From NCBI GenBank assembly GCA_036269135.1, contig DATASQ010000003.1, positions 1-64,000 on the forward strand: a stretch of DNA of 64,000 bases. The letters run 5' to 3'. Below, piece by piece: positions 33,080 through 42,972 of this stretch. The notes under the pieces were generated by a model. That model was not told where the DNA came from. It worked only from the letters and a program-made list of their open reading frames with translations, and searched no databases. Origin of the DNA: Palsa-343 sp036269135 (GTDB lineage Bacteria; Acidobacteriota; Terriglobia; Terriglobales; Acidobacteriaceae). Numbering within the stretch: position 1 is the stretch's first letter; every line of letters starts with the position of its first letter. A program made the position numbers and the translations under genes.

Positions 33080-34764
33080 GAGCTGCGATCGTTCTGGGGG
33101 CAGCTCTGTCGCTGGTCCTGGCGCCAGCATTTGTGCGGGGATACGCGCAGGGGCGAAACGCCCGATCCGTGGAATCTCTGGATCAGGGGCCGCCGTTGCT
33201 TTCGTTCGACGAACTGGTTACGCTCTCGAGGACGGCGCATCCCGAAGGCGCTCTCGGCGCGCGGCTGGATGCGATTCTGCAGACGCCGTTTCTGCACCGC
33301 GAAGCCAACCGGGAAGTGGATGCACCTCACTCTTTATCCGGCAACGCTTCCGATGCGCCTCTGCGTGTGGGCCTCTGGAACATTGAACGCGGGATGAATC
33401 TCGACCTGATCAAGGCCGCACTGACCGATACGCGTGCGTTCGAGGATCTCGCTGGCGCGAGCGAGATGCGCCAGTCAAAGCGGGAAGCTGTCGAATCGCA
33501 GCTGGCGGTGCTGCAGAGTCTCGACGTGCTGGTGCTCAACGAAGCGGACTGGGGGATGAAGCGCACCGGATATCGCAATGTCACGGCGGACCTGGCGACC
33601 GCACTCCATATGAACTCCGTATTTGGCGCGGAGTTCGTCGAAGTCGATCCGATCTTCGCTCTTGGCGCCGAGGAAGTCCATCTCGACGATCCCGACGAGA
33701 CGCGCCGATTACAGAGCGATCTCCGGGTTGACGCGCAGCGGTACCTCGGACTGCACGGCACTGCGGTTCTCAGCCGGTATCCCATCCGAGGCGCGCGCAT
33801 GGTGCGCCTGCCGGTTTGCTACGACTGGTACGGCAAGGAGGTGGAGGAAGCGGCGCGCCTGGAGAAAGGCAAACGCTGGACGGTGCAACGGCTGTTCGGC
33901 GAAAGAATCGACCGAGAGATTCGACAGGGCGGCCGCATGGCTTTGATCGTGGATCTGGCTGTGCCCGGCGTGCCCGGAGGCCAGGTGACGGTGGTCGCCA
34001 CCCATCTGGAGAACCGCTGCGCTCCGGCCTGCCGGCAGCGCCAGATGCGCGCGCTACTCAGGGAAATCGGGCCGATTCGCAATCCTGTGGTGCTGGCGGG
34101 CGATCTGAACACGACCGGCCAAACGAACACGCCAACATCCGTCAGCAACGAGATTATGAGCCGCGTCGTGGATTATCAGTTCTGGATCGGGCAGGCGGTT
34201 TCCTGGTTTCATCCCCTGGGCATCTACCAGCATCTGCTGAGCCCCGTGCGGTACTTCCACAGCTACAACGACCCGACGGCTTATCATCTGCCGGTCGTTT
34301 GGAACAACCGCGAGCAGCCGCTTTTTCGGGAGGTGAGGAGATTCCGATTTGCGGACGGCCGCAGTTTCGATTTCCGCGGCGAGCCCAGCCGGACGGTGAA
34401 CCGGCGCGGAGGAACTCTGGCCGACAGCAATGAACGGGCTCGCAAGGGCTTTGTCCCGACCTATGCGTTTGCGCGAGACTACGGAGGTCTTGTCGGCCGC
34501 TTCAAGCTCGACTGGATTTTTGTAAAGCCATATACGGAGAACCCAGGCCAGCCGGGCCCGTCGGGAATTCTTGCCCCTGCCTTTGCGCGGACCCTGCGTG
34601 AGCTGAACCAGGCAGTACCGAATCGCCTTTCCGACCACCCGCCCCTTACAGTCGATTTGCCACTCTCTGAAGGAGTGGAACCCGAAGGAAAGCGCGATTC
34701 CGCGCCAGACCCTCTGCCCACCGTGGGATCTCGAGGAGAGGTGACTTCTTCCGGCGCTCCTTGA
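33076..34764 (+). CDS. exported endonuclease/exonuclease/phosphatase-family protein
   Basis: 562 residues. Signal peptide (AAIVLGAALSLVLAPAF). The EEP fold has its catalytic residues in order: Asn in GLWNIERGM, Glu in VLNEADWG, VVATHLEN, Asp-Asn in VLAGDLNTTG, and RFKLDWIFVK then SDHPPLTVD with the catalytic His. Members are phosphodiesterases acting on nucleic acids, phosphoinositides or sphingomyelin; an exported one is likely a phospho- or phospholipid diesterase. The ATG at 33076 overlaps the antiporter stop (ATGA). The same frame is open much further upstream but only as a shadow of the antiporter gene. Confidence 0.88.
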   Translation: MRAAIVLGAALSLVLAPAFVRGYAQGRNARSVESLDQGPPLLSFDELVTLSRTAHPEGALGARLDAILQTPFLHREANREVDAPHSLSGNASDAPLRVGLWNIERGMNLDLIKAALTDTRAFEDLAGASEMRQSKREAVESQLAVLQSLDVLVLNEADWGMKRTGYRNVTADLATALHMNSVFGAEFVEVDPIFALGAEEVHLDDPDETRRLQSDLRVDAQRYLGLHGTAVLSRYPIRGARMVRLPVCYDWYGKEVEEAARLEKGKRWTVQRLFGERIDREIRQGGRMALIVDLAVPGVPGGQVTVVATHLENRCAPACRQRQMRALLREIGPIRNPVVLAGDLNTTGQTNTPTSVSNEIMSRVVDYQFWIGQAVSWFHPLGIYQHLLSPVRYFHSYNDPTAYHLPVVWNNREQPLFREVRRFRFADGRSFDFRGEPSRTVNRRGGTLADSNERARKGFVPTYAFARDYGGLVGRFKLDWIFVKPYTENPGQPGPSGILAPAFARTLRELNQAVPNRLSDHPPLTVDLPLSEGVEPEGKRDSAPDPLPTVGSRGEVTSSGAP

Positions 34765-35230
34765 TTCATCGCGGGTTCTTCGGCAAGGTTCGACTTTTGT
34801 GGACACAGCCTGCTGTCGGCGGCCTCCGCGGAGTTCGTTCTACAGCTCAACGAGTGCGAGAGGCTCGCTCCGTTTTGCCTGTGCCAGGTTCAGTTTCGCC
34901 GCAAGGTAGTTCCTTTCACTTGTGAGCCTGAAGATAACTCGCCGGATCGGCGATCCGGAAGCTGGCGTGCCGTTGCGTTGCGGCATTCGAGCGGAGAAAA
35001 TGCGGCGGCGCCTGAACCGCCGTGGCGCTGCTGCGACGCCGTCCTGTAGAATGGCGCGTAAACCGCGATCATTGAGCAGGTTATGGCCCTGGCCGCCATC
35101 GTGTTCATTCATCTCAGCCCAACTGAGGAGTTATCTGAGGCTTTGAGGCAATTCCACCGCGTCTGCGATCCAGTGGGCGCTCGTTTGCAGGAAGGGATAT
35201 CGGGTTAGCGCAAGGCAGAGGACCTAGCAG
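34765..35230. other. intergenic region, no gene supported
   Basis: 466 bp. Short minus-strand frames (for example 34840-35112) have no recognisable content. Some imperfect palindromes (GGATCGGCGATCC near 34952) are present. Confidence 0.45.
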
Positions 35231-36706
35231 ATGATTCGGAGAACATTCTTAAAGACACTCATTGCCGGCGCCGGCGCCTCCCTGATCGATCCGACGCTGG
35301 TGACGGCAGATCCTATAGCGAAAAGGGAGCCTGCTGCTGAGCCAGGAGCGAGGAAAGTCGTGATTGGCGGCGCCGGTATTACCGGTCTATGTTGTGGCTA
35401 TGAGCTCATGAAGGCCGGCATCGATGTAACAATTCTTGAGGCTTCGGGAAGATACAGCGGTCATGTGCTGACCAGCAGCGACGAGTTATCGGACGGGTTA
35501 TACGCAGATCTGGGCGCTGACCATATCACCAGGCCTGGATATGAGCGACTTTTCGCCTATGCCGAGGAGTTCAAGATCCCCGTAATTCCCTATCCGAATG
35601 CGGAAGGCTCGTGGCTTCCGTACAACAACGACGACCTGAGAATGATTGGCGGCAAGTTCTATACCAACAAGATGCTGGCTAACCCAGAGACGCTTGCGAG
35701 CCTCGGGTTCAACCACCGCGAGGTGGAGTTTCTGTCGAAGCATCCATGGTACGAACTCCAGGATCTTTACCTGCAGCCCTACGTGGCGAAGGTCGCGGAT
35801 CCGTATCGCCCATTTGGCGCCGGTCTTGACGATCTCGACAAAATATCGATTACGGAGGTCTATAAGAGAGAGGGCGCGTCGCAAGCGGCGATCAATTATC
35901 TGGGAGACGAGCACACGAGCGCTCTCTATTGCATATGGAGGGTTGCGGCCATGAAATCCCGCGGCATCCCGCCCTCCGAGGGTGAGATTTTTCGGCTGAG
36001 GGGCGGGAATGAACAACTTCCTGTCGCGTTCGCCAGGCGCCTGGGATCGCGAGTCAAACTGGCGCACCCGATTATCGGCATTCAGCAAAGGGATAAGGGG
36101 ATTTCGGTGAATTACCGCGAATACGGATATGAGGAGACTCGAACGCTGGAGGCGGATTATTTTGTGAATTGCATCAGTTTAACCGTATTCAGGAATATTC
36201 CGGTCTCGCCGCCTCTTTCTCCGGCAAAGCAGTATGTGGTGGATAATCTGACGTACACGTCTCACCCGTTCTATGTGTTTGAGGCCAGCTCGAAATTCTG
36301 GCTCGAGGATGGCCTGCCAAGCATCAACATGGAGTTCGATCACCCGGATATCGACTCAATCTGGGAGGTGCCGAGTGAGGTAGAGACGACGCGAGTTATC
36401 TTAAAGGCTAACGGTCCTGGAGGTCTTTCTCCGCAGCGGGTCCTGGCTGCCTTTCGCCAGGTATACCCGGGGAAGCGCGACACGATCGTGCAGGCACTGA
36501 CCAAAGACTGGACGCAGGACAAGCTTGCACCCAGCTGCGAAATGGAGCCGTTCCCCATAGGGGAGATGCATCAGTTCTGGCCGGAGATCCTGAAGCCGGA
36601 AGGAAGGATTTATTTTGCAGGAACCTACGCGGACCTTCTTAGTCGGGGGATGGAATCGTGCATTCGGTCGGCGCAACGGGTGGCCCAGGAAATCAGGGAA
36701 GCGTGA
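35231..36706 (+). CDS. Tat-exported flavin-containing amine oxidase/dehydrogenase
   Basis: 491 residues. A twin-arginine signal IRRTFLK is followed by an Ala/Gly core. The FAD dinucleotide-binding motif is VVIGGAGITGLCCGYEL with TILEASGRYSGH (acidic residue binding the ribose). A substrate domain and the C-terminal FAD contact YFAGTYADLLSRGMESCIRS follow. It oxidises an amine or related donor in the periplasm. The TGATG overlap with a c-type cytochrome gene suggests electrons go to the cytochrome rather than to O2, that is, a dehydrogenase. AGAGGA precedes the ATG. The donor cannot be predicted. Confidence 0.88.
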   Translation: MIRRTFLKTLIAGAGASLIDPTLVTADPIAKREPAAEPGARKVVIGGAGITGLCCGYELMKAGIDVTILEASGRYSGHVLTSSDELSDGLYADLGADHITRPGYERLFAYAEEFKIPVIPYPNAEGSWLPYNNDDLRMIGGKFYTNKMLANPETLASLGFNHREVEFLSKHPWYELQDLYLQPYVAKVADPYRPFGAGLDDLDKISITEVYKREGASQAAINYLGDEHTSALYCIWRVAAMKSRGIPPSEGEIFRLRGGNEQLPVAFARRLGSRVKLAHPIIGIQQRDKGISVNYREYGYEETRTLEADYFVNCISLTVFRNIPVSPPLSPAKQYVVDNLTYTSHPFYVFEASSKFWLEDGLPSINMEFDHPDIDSIWEVPSEVETTRVILKANGPGGLSPQRVLAAFRQVYPGKRDTIVQALTKDWTQDKLAPSCEMEPFPIGEMHQFWPEILKPEGRIYFAGTYADLLSRGMESCIRSAQRVAQEIREA

Positions 36707-37461
36707 TGACTTTCAGGACCCGGATCAGGGATTTCGCCGCTGCTGTCATCTTTGGCATTCTTGTGTTCTCGGCCGTAGTTGTCTTATGCGACGGTCACGC
36801 TCTTTGTGCCAGCGCCCAGGAGCATGGCAACGATGGCGCTCCACTCGTGAAGGTCACCGCTCCCGCAGACAACAGCACGTATAGCTGGAAGTCGCTGGTG
36901 AATTACAGCATCGTCGTTTCCTACCTGGGCAAATCCACTCAGTATCAGGAGATTCCTTCGAACCAGGTATTGCTGAAGGCGACCTATGTCGCGGATTTAT
37001 CGACGCACGCGCCTGCGGCTGCGGTTGCCACGCCTGACGGTCTGCTGGACATAGTCCGGTCTAACTGCCTGGGCTGTCATGAGTTCAAGGCGAAGGCAAT
37101 GGGGCCCTCGTTTGCGGCCATCGCTCAGCGATATCCGGATAACCCGGCGGCGATCGATACTTTGTCCCGGTATATCCGCGCAGGATCCACCGGGGTGTGG
37201 GGGCCAGGCAGTATGCCGCCCCACCCAGAGTTTACGGAAGATCAGCTGCATGCGATTGTGCTTTGGATCCTGAAAGAAGCGGCCAGCCCCAATGTGAACT
37301 ATTACGTGGGAACCGAGGGTGCGATTCGGATGGAAGCCCCCGTGGCGCCGGCCCCCAGGGCGGGCTTGATTCTTACGGCGAGTTATACCGCTGTTGCTCC
37401 CGATGCAGGGCCGGAAAAAGCTCCTTTTGGCATGGCTACCGTGATCGTGCGCGGGAAGTGA
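36706..37461 (+). CDS. c-type cytochrome, electron partner of the flavoprotein
   Basis: 251 residues. An N-terminal signal anchor (FAAAVIFGILVFSAVVVL) is followed by an Ig-like beta domain (about 45-110: VKVTAPADNSTYSWKS...), seen in cytochrome-fused sugar dehydrogenases. The cytochrome c domain follows: heme motif CLGCH, MGPSFAAIAQRY and a Met ligand in GPGSMPPHP. The C-terminus (about 200-251) is a second beta segment. The start at 36706 overlaps the amine-oxidase stop (TGATG), so the two are translated together. Likely role: accept electrons from the flavoprotein and pass them to the respiratory chain. Confidence 0.88.
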   Translation: MTFRTRIRDFAAAVIFGILVFSAVVVLCDGHALCASAQEHGNDGAPLVKVTAPADNSTYSWKSLVNYSIVVSYLGKSTQYQEIPSNQVLLKATYVADLSTHAPAAAVATPDGLLDIVRSNCLGCHEFKAKAMGPSFAAIAQRYPDNPAAIDTLSRYIRAGSTGVWGPGSMPPHPEFTEDQLHAIVLWILKEAASPNVNYYVGTEGAIRMEAPVAPAPRAGLILTASYTAVAPDAGPEKAPFGMATVIVRGK

Positions 37462-37519
37462 CCGAAGGTCGAGCCGCGGAACCACTTTCTGCAAATGGGA
37501 GTTGCCTGACCAGGGCGAG

Positions 37520-39730
37520 TTAGTGGCCGCTGCTTGGCACACTTGCCGGCTTAAGGTGCTGCTGAAAGAACTGTGCGCCGGCGCTGTACGCTGCGTACCA
37601 GTCGCTGTAGAGAAGAAAGTCATGGAGCTCGTCCGGGAAGACGAGTTCCTGCACGTCCACGTTGCGCTGGCGCAGCGCTGCCGCGAGCTGCACGGTCTGG
37701 AGGAACGGCACTTCGTCGTCGTTGTCTCCCTGCACTAACAGCACGGGTGAATGCCATGTATCGACCGAGGCCAGCGGCGAAGACTGCCACGCGAGGCGCC
37801 AGCGGGCGTTGGGGTCGGGAGCCGTATCGGAGATGGCGAAGTTCTGCGGGTTATCGATATTCCAGTCGTGCACGCCGGACATGTCGACGCCAGCGGCGAA
37901 GAGGTCAGAAGCGCGTGCCAGGGCGAGCGCGGTCAGGAAGCCTCCCCAGCTTCCGCCCCAAATCCCGATATGGTTCGGCTCGACGTCGCAACGGTGACGC
38001 AGGTAGAGACCCGCGCCTTCCACGTCGCGAAATTCACTGGCGCCGGTTGGGCCATATTGCAGGGCCTCGCGGAAGTTAAGTCCGTAGCCGATGCCGCTGC
38101 GGTAGTTAATGGAGAAGACCACATAGCCACGGCTGGCCAGATACTGATTCAGCGCATAGGCGTTGGAGTAATAGTCCATGTAATGCCAGCCCAGCAGCAT
38201 CTGGCGCTGGGAACCGCCATGCACGAAGACGACGGCAGGGTGACGGACGCAGGCGGCACTGTCTGGCGGAAGGAAGAGATCACCGTGGATCTGCATGCCA
38301 TCGGTAGCCGAGTAGACGACCGGCTGGGGCACCACCATCTGGCGCGCGGGAAAATCCGCGGGAACGAGTTGGGGCGCAAGATCATGGAGCTGGTGCGAAG
38401 GCGTGACGATCGCGGGACGCATCGGAATGCGGGCGTCCGAGCGCAGGACGGCGACGGTGCGGTTGTCAGAGGCGACCACGGGTTGCGTTTCGATCCCGTC
38501 TCCCTGCGTGACGGCTTCCGGAGCGGTGTTGGCCGCGGAGAGCTTCCAGATGTGGCGGCGTTCGCTGTCGCCCTGATTGGAGGAAAAGACGATGAACCGG
38601 CGGTCAGGGCTGAGGGCGGCATTCTCGACCTCAAAATCGCCGGGGGTGAGCAGGCGGGCCGAACCTCCCTGGAGAGAGACGGTGTAAAAGTGCAGCCATC
38701 CATCGCCTTCCCAGGGAAAGATCAGTTGATTGTCCTCCATCCAGAAGACCTGGCGGTCGGCGTCGAGAGCGCGGAAGACGCTGCCGGGGCCCGGCGCGGC
38801 CCTCCACACCTCGCGGCCCTTGCCGGTGGTCGCATCCGCGACGCGGATCGACCAGGGCGGGCCGCTGCGCTGCGGGGCGTCGAAGGTTTCTCCCTTGAAG
38901 TAGGGGACGCGAACGAAGGCTATGGCGCGGCTGTCCGGGGACCACATGGGATAGCGATCGTGACCGGTGCCGGGATCAACGAAACTGAGGGTGTTGTTCT
39001 GCGGGGAATACACGCCAATGAAGCTGTGGCTGCCGCGGTCGCTGACGAAAGCCAGTTTTGTCCCGTCAGGGGACCAGGTGAACGAGGTGCATTCGCCGTA
39101 GACCTGGACGGACTGCGGGGGCTTGCTGTCGAGGTCAGAAGCATGTTCGTACCAGATCTGCCCGTCGGCGAACCAGGTAACGGTATTACCGGAAGGTGAC
39201 CAGGTGGGGGATGAGCCGGGGGCGATTTTGCGAGGCGAGCCGCCATCGATGGAGAGGAGCCAGACATCCTGCTCTGCGCCGCCAGGAAGGTGCGCCGGGT
39301 TGGGAGCACGTTTTTCAGGATTGTCGGAAGAGCCGCCGCGGACGTAGAGGAGCGATTGGGCATCGGGCGACCAGGTTAGAGCGCTGATCTCCTGGCCGTC
39401 ATCGGCGGAATAATCTGTAAGGGCTCGCGAGACATATTCGCCGCTGTGCGAGGGCAGGGCCAGCCAGATATTGCGCTTGCCCTGGGCATTGGCGACCCAG
39501 GCAAATGCGCCGCCGGCCGGAGCGGCTGCTAGCCGGGAGTTGAAGGGTGCGCTCAATACCTGCCGCAGAGTCAATGCCTGTGTTTCGGATGACTGGGCGA
39601 GCGCGGCGGAGAAGCATAGTGAAGGAAGAACGAGGCTCAGGATGCCCGCTCGCGCAGCGGCACACAGCCGTTGATGCCGTCTCCGAAAGGATTCGCGAAG
39701 AGACCCGAAAGGTGAAGACGAAGCGATCAA
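37520..39730 (-). CDS. S9 family prolyl oligopeptidase-like peptidase, exported
   Basis: 736 residues. After a signal peptide (GILSLVLPSLCFSAALAQ) comes a seven-bladed propeller with WD/TolB-like LTWSPDAQSLLYV, FTWSPDGTKLAFVSDRG and MWSPDSRAIAFV repeats (about 60-440). The C-terminal alpha/beta-hydrolase has VFVHGGSQRQ, catalytic Ser in IWGGSWGGFLTALA, Asp in LVQGDNDDEVPF and His in DELHDFLLY. It degrades short peptides in the periplasm. The start is a TTG at 39730 with AAGGAGA nine bases upstream; an ATG overlapping that site is out of frame. It is convergent with the cytochrome gene (58 bp). Confidence 0.92.
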   Translation of the reverse strand: MIASSSPFGSLRESFRRRHQRLCAAARAGILSLVLPSLCFSAALAQSSETQALTLRQVLSAPFNSRLAAAPAGGAFAWVANAQGKRNIWLALPSHSGEYVSRALTDYSADDGQEISALTWSPDAQSLLYVRGGSSDNPEKRAPNPAHLPGGAEQDVWLLSIDGGSPRKIAPGSSPTWSPSGNTVTWFADGQIWYEHASDLDSKPPQSVQVYGECTSFTWSPDGTKLAFVSDRGSHSFIGVYSPQNNTLSFVDPGTGHDRYPMWSPDSRAIAFVRVPYFKGETFDAPQRSGPPWSIRVADATTGKGREVWRAAPGPGSVFRALDADRQVFWMEDNQLIFPWEGDGWLHFYTVSLQGGSARLLTPGDFEVENAALSPDRRFIVFSSNQGDSERRHIWKLSAANTAPEAVTQGDGIETQPVVASDNRTVAVLRSDARIPMRPAIVTPSHQLHDLAPQLVPADFPARQMVVPQPVVYSATDGMQIHGDLFLPPDSAACVRHPAVVFVHGGSQRQMLLGWHYMDYYSNAYALNQYLASRGYVVFSINYRSGIGYGLNFREALQYGPTGASEFRDVEGAGLYLRHRCDVEPNHIGIWGGSWGGFLTALALARASDLFAAGVDMSGVHDWNIDNPQNFAISDTAPDPNARWRLAWQSSPLASVDTWHSPVLLVQGDNDDEVPFLQTVQLAAALRQRNVDVQELVFPDELHDFLLYSDWYAAYSAGAQFFQQHLKPASVPSSGH

Positions 39731-39981
39731 GAGAGCATTCTCCTTAGAGCAGGATTGGACCGACTGGAAAGGGCCGATGCTGTGGTGAGGCGCGAACTGC
39801 CGGCGGAGAATCTCCGCTTTCGAATCATTGTCATGCCAGTCGGCGCAGACGCACCTGGGATCTTCGAGAAGTTGGCGATATAGCTGGGGTCAGCGAAATT
39901 CGGCATAAACAGGCTTGCGGACATTTGCCGATCATTGTATCGAGGCCCTTGCTTCTGGGCGTGTCGCCGGCGAATCCTGTT

Positions 39982-40122
39982 TCAGTCTGCGCGGAGGGCA
40001 TGCATTGGATCGAGGGGTGCCGCGCGCCATGCAGAGAGAACGCAAGCAACCGTGGCAGCAAGCAGCAGGGTGACGCTGACTGCAACGAGCCCGGGTCGCA
40101 TCGACCGGGCTCGCTCCGCAGG
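39982..40122 (-). pseudogene. relic of the C-terminus of an ADOP-type ABC permease
   Basis: On the minus strand 47 codons read a final membrane helix and tail: MRPGLVAVSVTLLLAATVAC then VLSAWRAAPLDPMHALRAD and a TGA stop. This matches the invariant end of ADOP/MacB permeases (compare the RAARVEPVLVLRQE end of the gene at 1980). An in-frame TGA lies immediately upstream (40123-40125) and nothing further upstream fits, because the GH92 gene begins at 40130. The rest of the permease is gone, so this is a remnant of deletion or replacement. The surrounding 399-bp gap (39731-40129) holds nothing else. Confidence 0.6.
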
Positions 40123-40129
40123 TCAGACT

Positions 40130-42430
40130 CTAAGGGGTCGCATGGCTCAGGGATGGGGGAGCATCCTGCGCGGTGGCACCCCATGTGTGGTTGGGATCGG
40201 CACCGAGGTTGAAATGTAACGTGCCTCCGGCCGCGATCGTGCGGAAGGAGATCCAGTCGCGATCCTGCTGCCGGCCGTTGAGCTGAACGCTCTGAATATA
40301 GGTGTTGGCGTCGGGTTCGTTGCCGGCTTCGATGGTGAAAACCTTCCCTGCATACGGAGAATGCAGGTGGACGACGATCTTGGGGAAGACGGGACTTACC
40401 AGTTCATATGCAAGGCTGGCGGGATCGACTGTGTAGAGGCCCATCATGCTGAGCACCGCCCAGGAAGACATGGCGCCGCAGTCGTCGTTACCGGGAATGC
40501 CGTTGGGATCATCGGTGTAATTCTCTTTGAGCACGCGTCGCACCACGCGCTGCGATTCCCACGGCTCGCCGGAAAAGTTGAACTCGAAGGGTGCTTCGAG
40601 GTCCGTCTCGTTGTACGGGTTGTAGTACTGGCCGTACCAGCCCGGCTTCGCGTAATTGAAGAACTGGGTGAGCCGCTGATTGAAGGTATCGCGCCCCATG
40701 GCCTGCACCAGCCAGGCAAGATCGGACGGGGCGAACCACTGATAGTGCCAGCCCGAGCCTTCAATGAATCCATGCTCTTCCTGGCTGGGATTGAAATCGG
40801 GGACCCACTGGCCATTGGCATTGCGGGGCCGGAAATAGCGATCCTCAGGGTCGAAGACGTTACGAATATCGAGCGCGCGCTGGTAAAGGCTGTTTGCATC
40901 GGCGGTCTTGCCCAGGTCCTTCGCCAGATAGTAGAGCGAAGCATAGGCGACAGCATCTTCCTGAATTTGCGATACAGAGCCGTACTGAATCTTGTCGTTG
41001 GGGACGTAATGGATTTTATTGATCCAGTCGATTCCGGCTTCGCCGGCGTAGGGCTTGCCGGGAGCGGGCGGCTGGGTTGCGTCCAGCAGCATGCCCTTCC
41101 ATGCTGTATCCATATCGAACCCATGAATGCCGTCGCGCCAGGCCGTGGCCAGCACGATGCTGAGAGGACTGCCGGCCATCACGTTTGTATAGCGATTCAC
41201 CTGCGGCCAGCGGCCGACCCAGCCGCCCTGCTGGAACATGAGCACGATCGATTGAGCAATGTCCTGCATACGCTGCGGATCGATCATGGCGACCAGCGGC
41301 ATCTGGCTGCGGTAGATATCCCAGCCCGAGTAGTTGTCATAGACATTGTGGCCGGGGACTCCATGGTGGATTCGGTCATCGAAGCCGAGATAGCGGCCAT
41401 CTGCATCGTTGTAAAGACTGGGCATCATCAAACTGTGATAGAGGGCTGTATAGAAAACCGTGCGCTCGGTTGAGCTTCCGCCGGAGATATCGATCACCCG
41501 CAGCGCCCGGTTCCACGCGTCCTCCGCCTGATGACGGATCTGCGAGAAGCTCCTGCCGTTCGATTCGGCTTTGAGATTATTTTTTGCGCCAGCTGGATCG
41601 ACATAGGAGATACCAATCCGGGCGGTGATGGTCCGGGGGTGCGTCGCGGCTGGCCAGGAAGCGTACGCTCCGATCCATTGGTCGTGGGCGTTCTGGGTTG
41701 CCGAGCGGCTGCTCGCGGCGATGGTCCCCGGACCTCCATAGGGAGCACCGCTCCAGGTCCCGGATGTACCGATCGGCTCGCTGAACGTCATATCGAAGTA
41801 AATCCGGTAGGTCTGCTTTGTGTTGCAGAACGCCTGGTTCTCTACGTAACCTTCGATTTCACGATTTCCAACCAGGCGAATCGTCGCTGCCATCGTTTGA
41901 TTGAGCGTGTGGCTGATGGGGATAAGAATGTTGGCCGGCTGACCGGCGGGGAAGGTGAACTGCGCGATGCCGGTGCGATCGGTGGCGCTGAGCTCGGCCG
42001 TGATATTCCAGCGCGCGAGGCGAACGCGATAATAGCCGGGAGACGCCGCTTCGTCGTCGTGGGTATACGGCGACTGGAAATCGCCGACCTGGGTTTTCAC
42101 GGGGCCGGTCGTCGCGGTGAAGAAGACTTCGCCATCGTTGGGGCAGCCGACGCCGCTCATGTGGGTCATGCTGAAGCCGTGAATCGAGGATTGGGCGTAG
42201 TGATAGCCGAAGCCTCTGTCCTCTGTATCGGGGCTGAGCTGCACCATTCCGAAGGGAAGGGTCGGGCCGGGGAAGAGGTTAATGGTGTCGCCGGGTCCGG
42301 TTCCGGTACCGATGAGCGGATTGACGCTGTTCGCCGGCGATGGGGCTGCGCTGCTCTGCGCGTATGCCCACGAGGCCAGGATCGACGCAACGGCGAGAGC
42401 TGCGAAGGCAGTCATGGAACGCCGCTTCAT
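40130..42430 (-). CDS. GH92 alpha-mannosidase, secreted
   Basis: 766 residues from ATG 42430. Signal peptide (MTAFAALAVASILASWAYAQ). GH92 N-terminal beta domain: VNPLIGTGTGPGDTINLFPG, GFSMTHMSGVGCPNDG. Catalytic (alpha/alpha)6 domain: SLYNDADGRYLGFD, YDNYSGWDIYRSQMPL, EGSGWHYQWFAPSD and GNDDCGAMSSWAVLSMMGLY with the acidic catalytic pair. It is a Ca2+-dependent exo-mannosidase for alpha-1,2/1,3/1,6-mannosides such as fungal or yeast mannan. Start uncertain: ATG 42487 with GAGGT upstream would add 19 residues, ATG 42508 another 7. With GH27 9 kb away, it suggests plant or fungal polysaccharide use. Confidence 0.92.
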   Translation of the reverse strand: MKRRSMTAFAALAVASILASWAYAQSSAAPSPANSVNPLIGTGTGPGDTINLFPGPTLPFGMVQLSPDTEDRGFGYHYAQSSIHGFSMTHMSGVGCPNDGEVFFTATTGPVKTQVGDFQSPYTHDDEAASPGYYRVRLARWNITAELSATDRTGIAQFTFPAGQPANILIPISHTLNQTMAATIRLVGNREIEGYVENQAFCNTKQTYRIYFDMTFSEPIGTSGTWSGAPYGGPGTIAASSRSATQNAHDQWIGAYASWPAATHPRTITARIGISYVDPAGAKNNLKAESNGRSFSQIRHQAEDAWNRALRVIDISGGSSTERTVFYTALYHSLMMPSLYNDADGRYLGFDDRIHHGVPGHNVYDNYSGWDIYRSQMPLVAMIDPQRMQDIAQSIVLMFQQGGWVGRWPQVNRYTNVMAGSPLSIVLATAWRDGIHGFDMDTAWKGMLLDATQPPAPGKPYAGEAGIDWINKIHYVPNDKIQYGSVSQIQEDAVAYASLYYLAKDLGKTADANSLYQRALDIRNVFDPEDRYFRPRNANGQWVPDFNPSQEEHGFIEGSGWHYQWFAPSDLAWLVQAMGRDTFNQRLTQFFNYAKPGWYGQYYNPYNETDLEAPFEFNFSGEPWESQRVVRRVLKENYTDDPNGIPGNDDCGAMSSWAVLSMMGLYTVDPASLAYELVSPVFPKIVVHLHSPYAGKVFTIEAGNEPDANTYIQSVQLNGRQQDRDWISFRTIAAGGTLHFNLGADPNHTWGATAQDAPPSLSHATP

Positions 42431-42972
42431 GATGCGCCGGATGGTTTGAGAGGAAGCCAGGGAGAAGCTGCGAGAAAGGCAGAGCATACGCACCTCGTGG
42501 TCGTGCATTCAGTGAAACGGAAAGGAATTGGAATCCCGGAGCCCTGAAGGTGTGATTCGGCAGCAGACTTCGCAATATGCCAGCCGGAATCTCGAATTCT
42601 TACCCCATCGGCGAGTGTAAGCCAGAAATCTTAGAGCCCGCATTCTCAATTTGGAACCACCAACAATAAACCCGAATACACCCGAAGCGCCGCGATGGCG
42701 CCGGATGCTGACACCGACGCGACTCTTGCTCAATGCTGCGCGCGGGGACTGGCCACCTCCGTTTCTCAATGGGCAGAACCTGAGACTCACCGAGGTCGCT
42801 CGCACTCGGCGCCTCCGAGAGCGACACATGGACAGAGCGAGGGTTGCCATTGCAGGCAAGACAGCGCGAATCGCAGGATATTGGAGCAAACCTTGTTCTG
42901 CGTTTGCCATCCGATTCGAGGGAAGCGCCCACGGTTGTTACGATCGGGGCACATTCTGAAGAGAGGTGTGTT
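42431..42972. other. intergenic region, no gene supported
   Basis: 542 bp (less if GH92 starts at 42508). Small frames on both strands lack recognisable features; GAGAGGTG at the end is the ribosome-binding site of the next small gene. Confidence 0.45.

Noticed and set aside
34840..35112. 90-codon minus-strand frame in the intergenic region
   Set aside because: Basic, low-information translation with no signal peptide, helix or family pattern.
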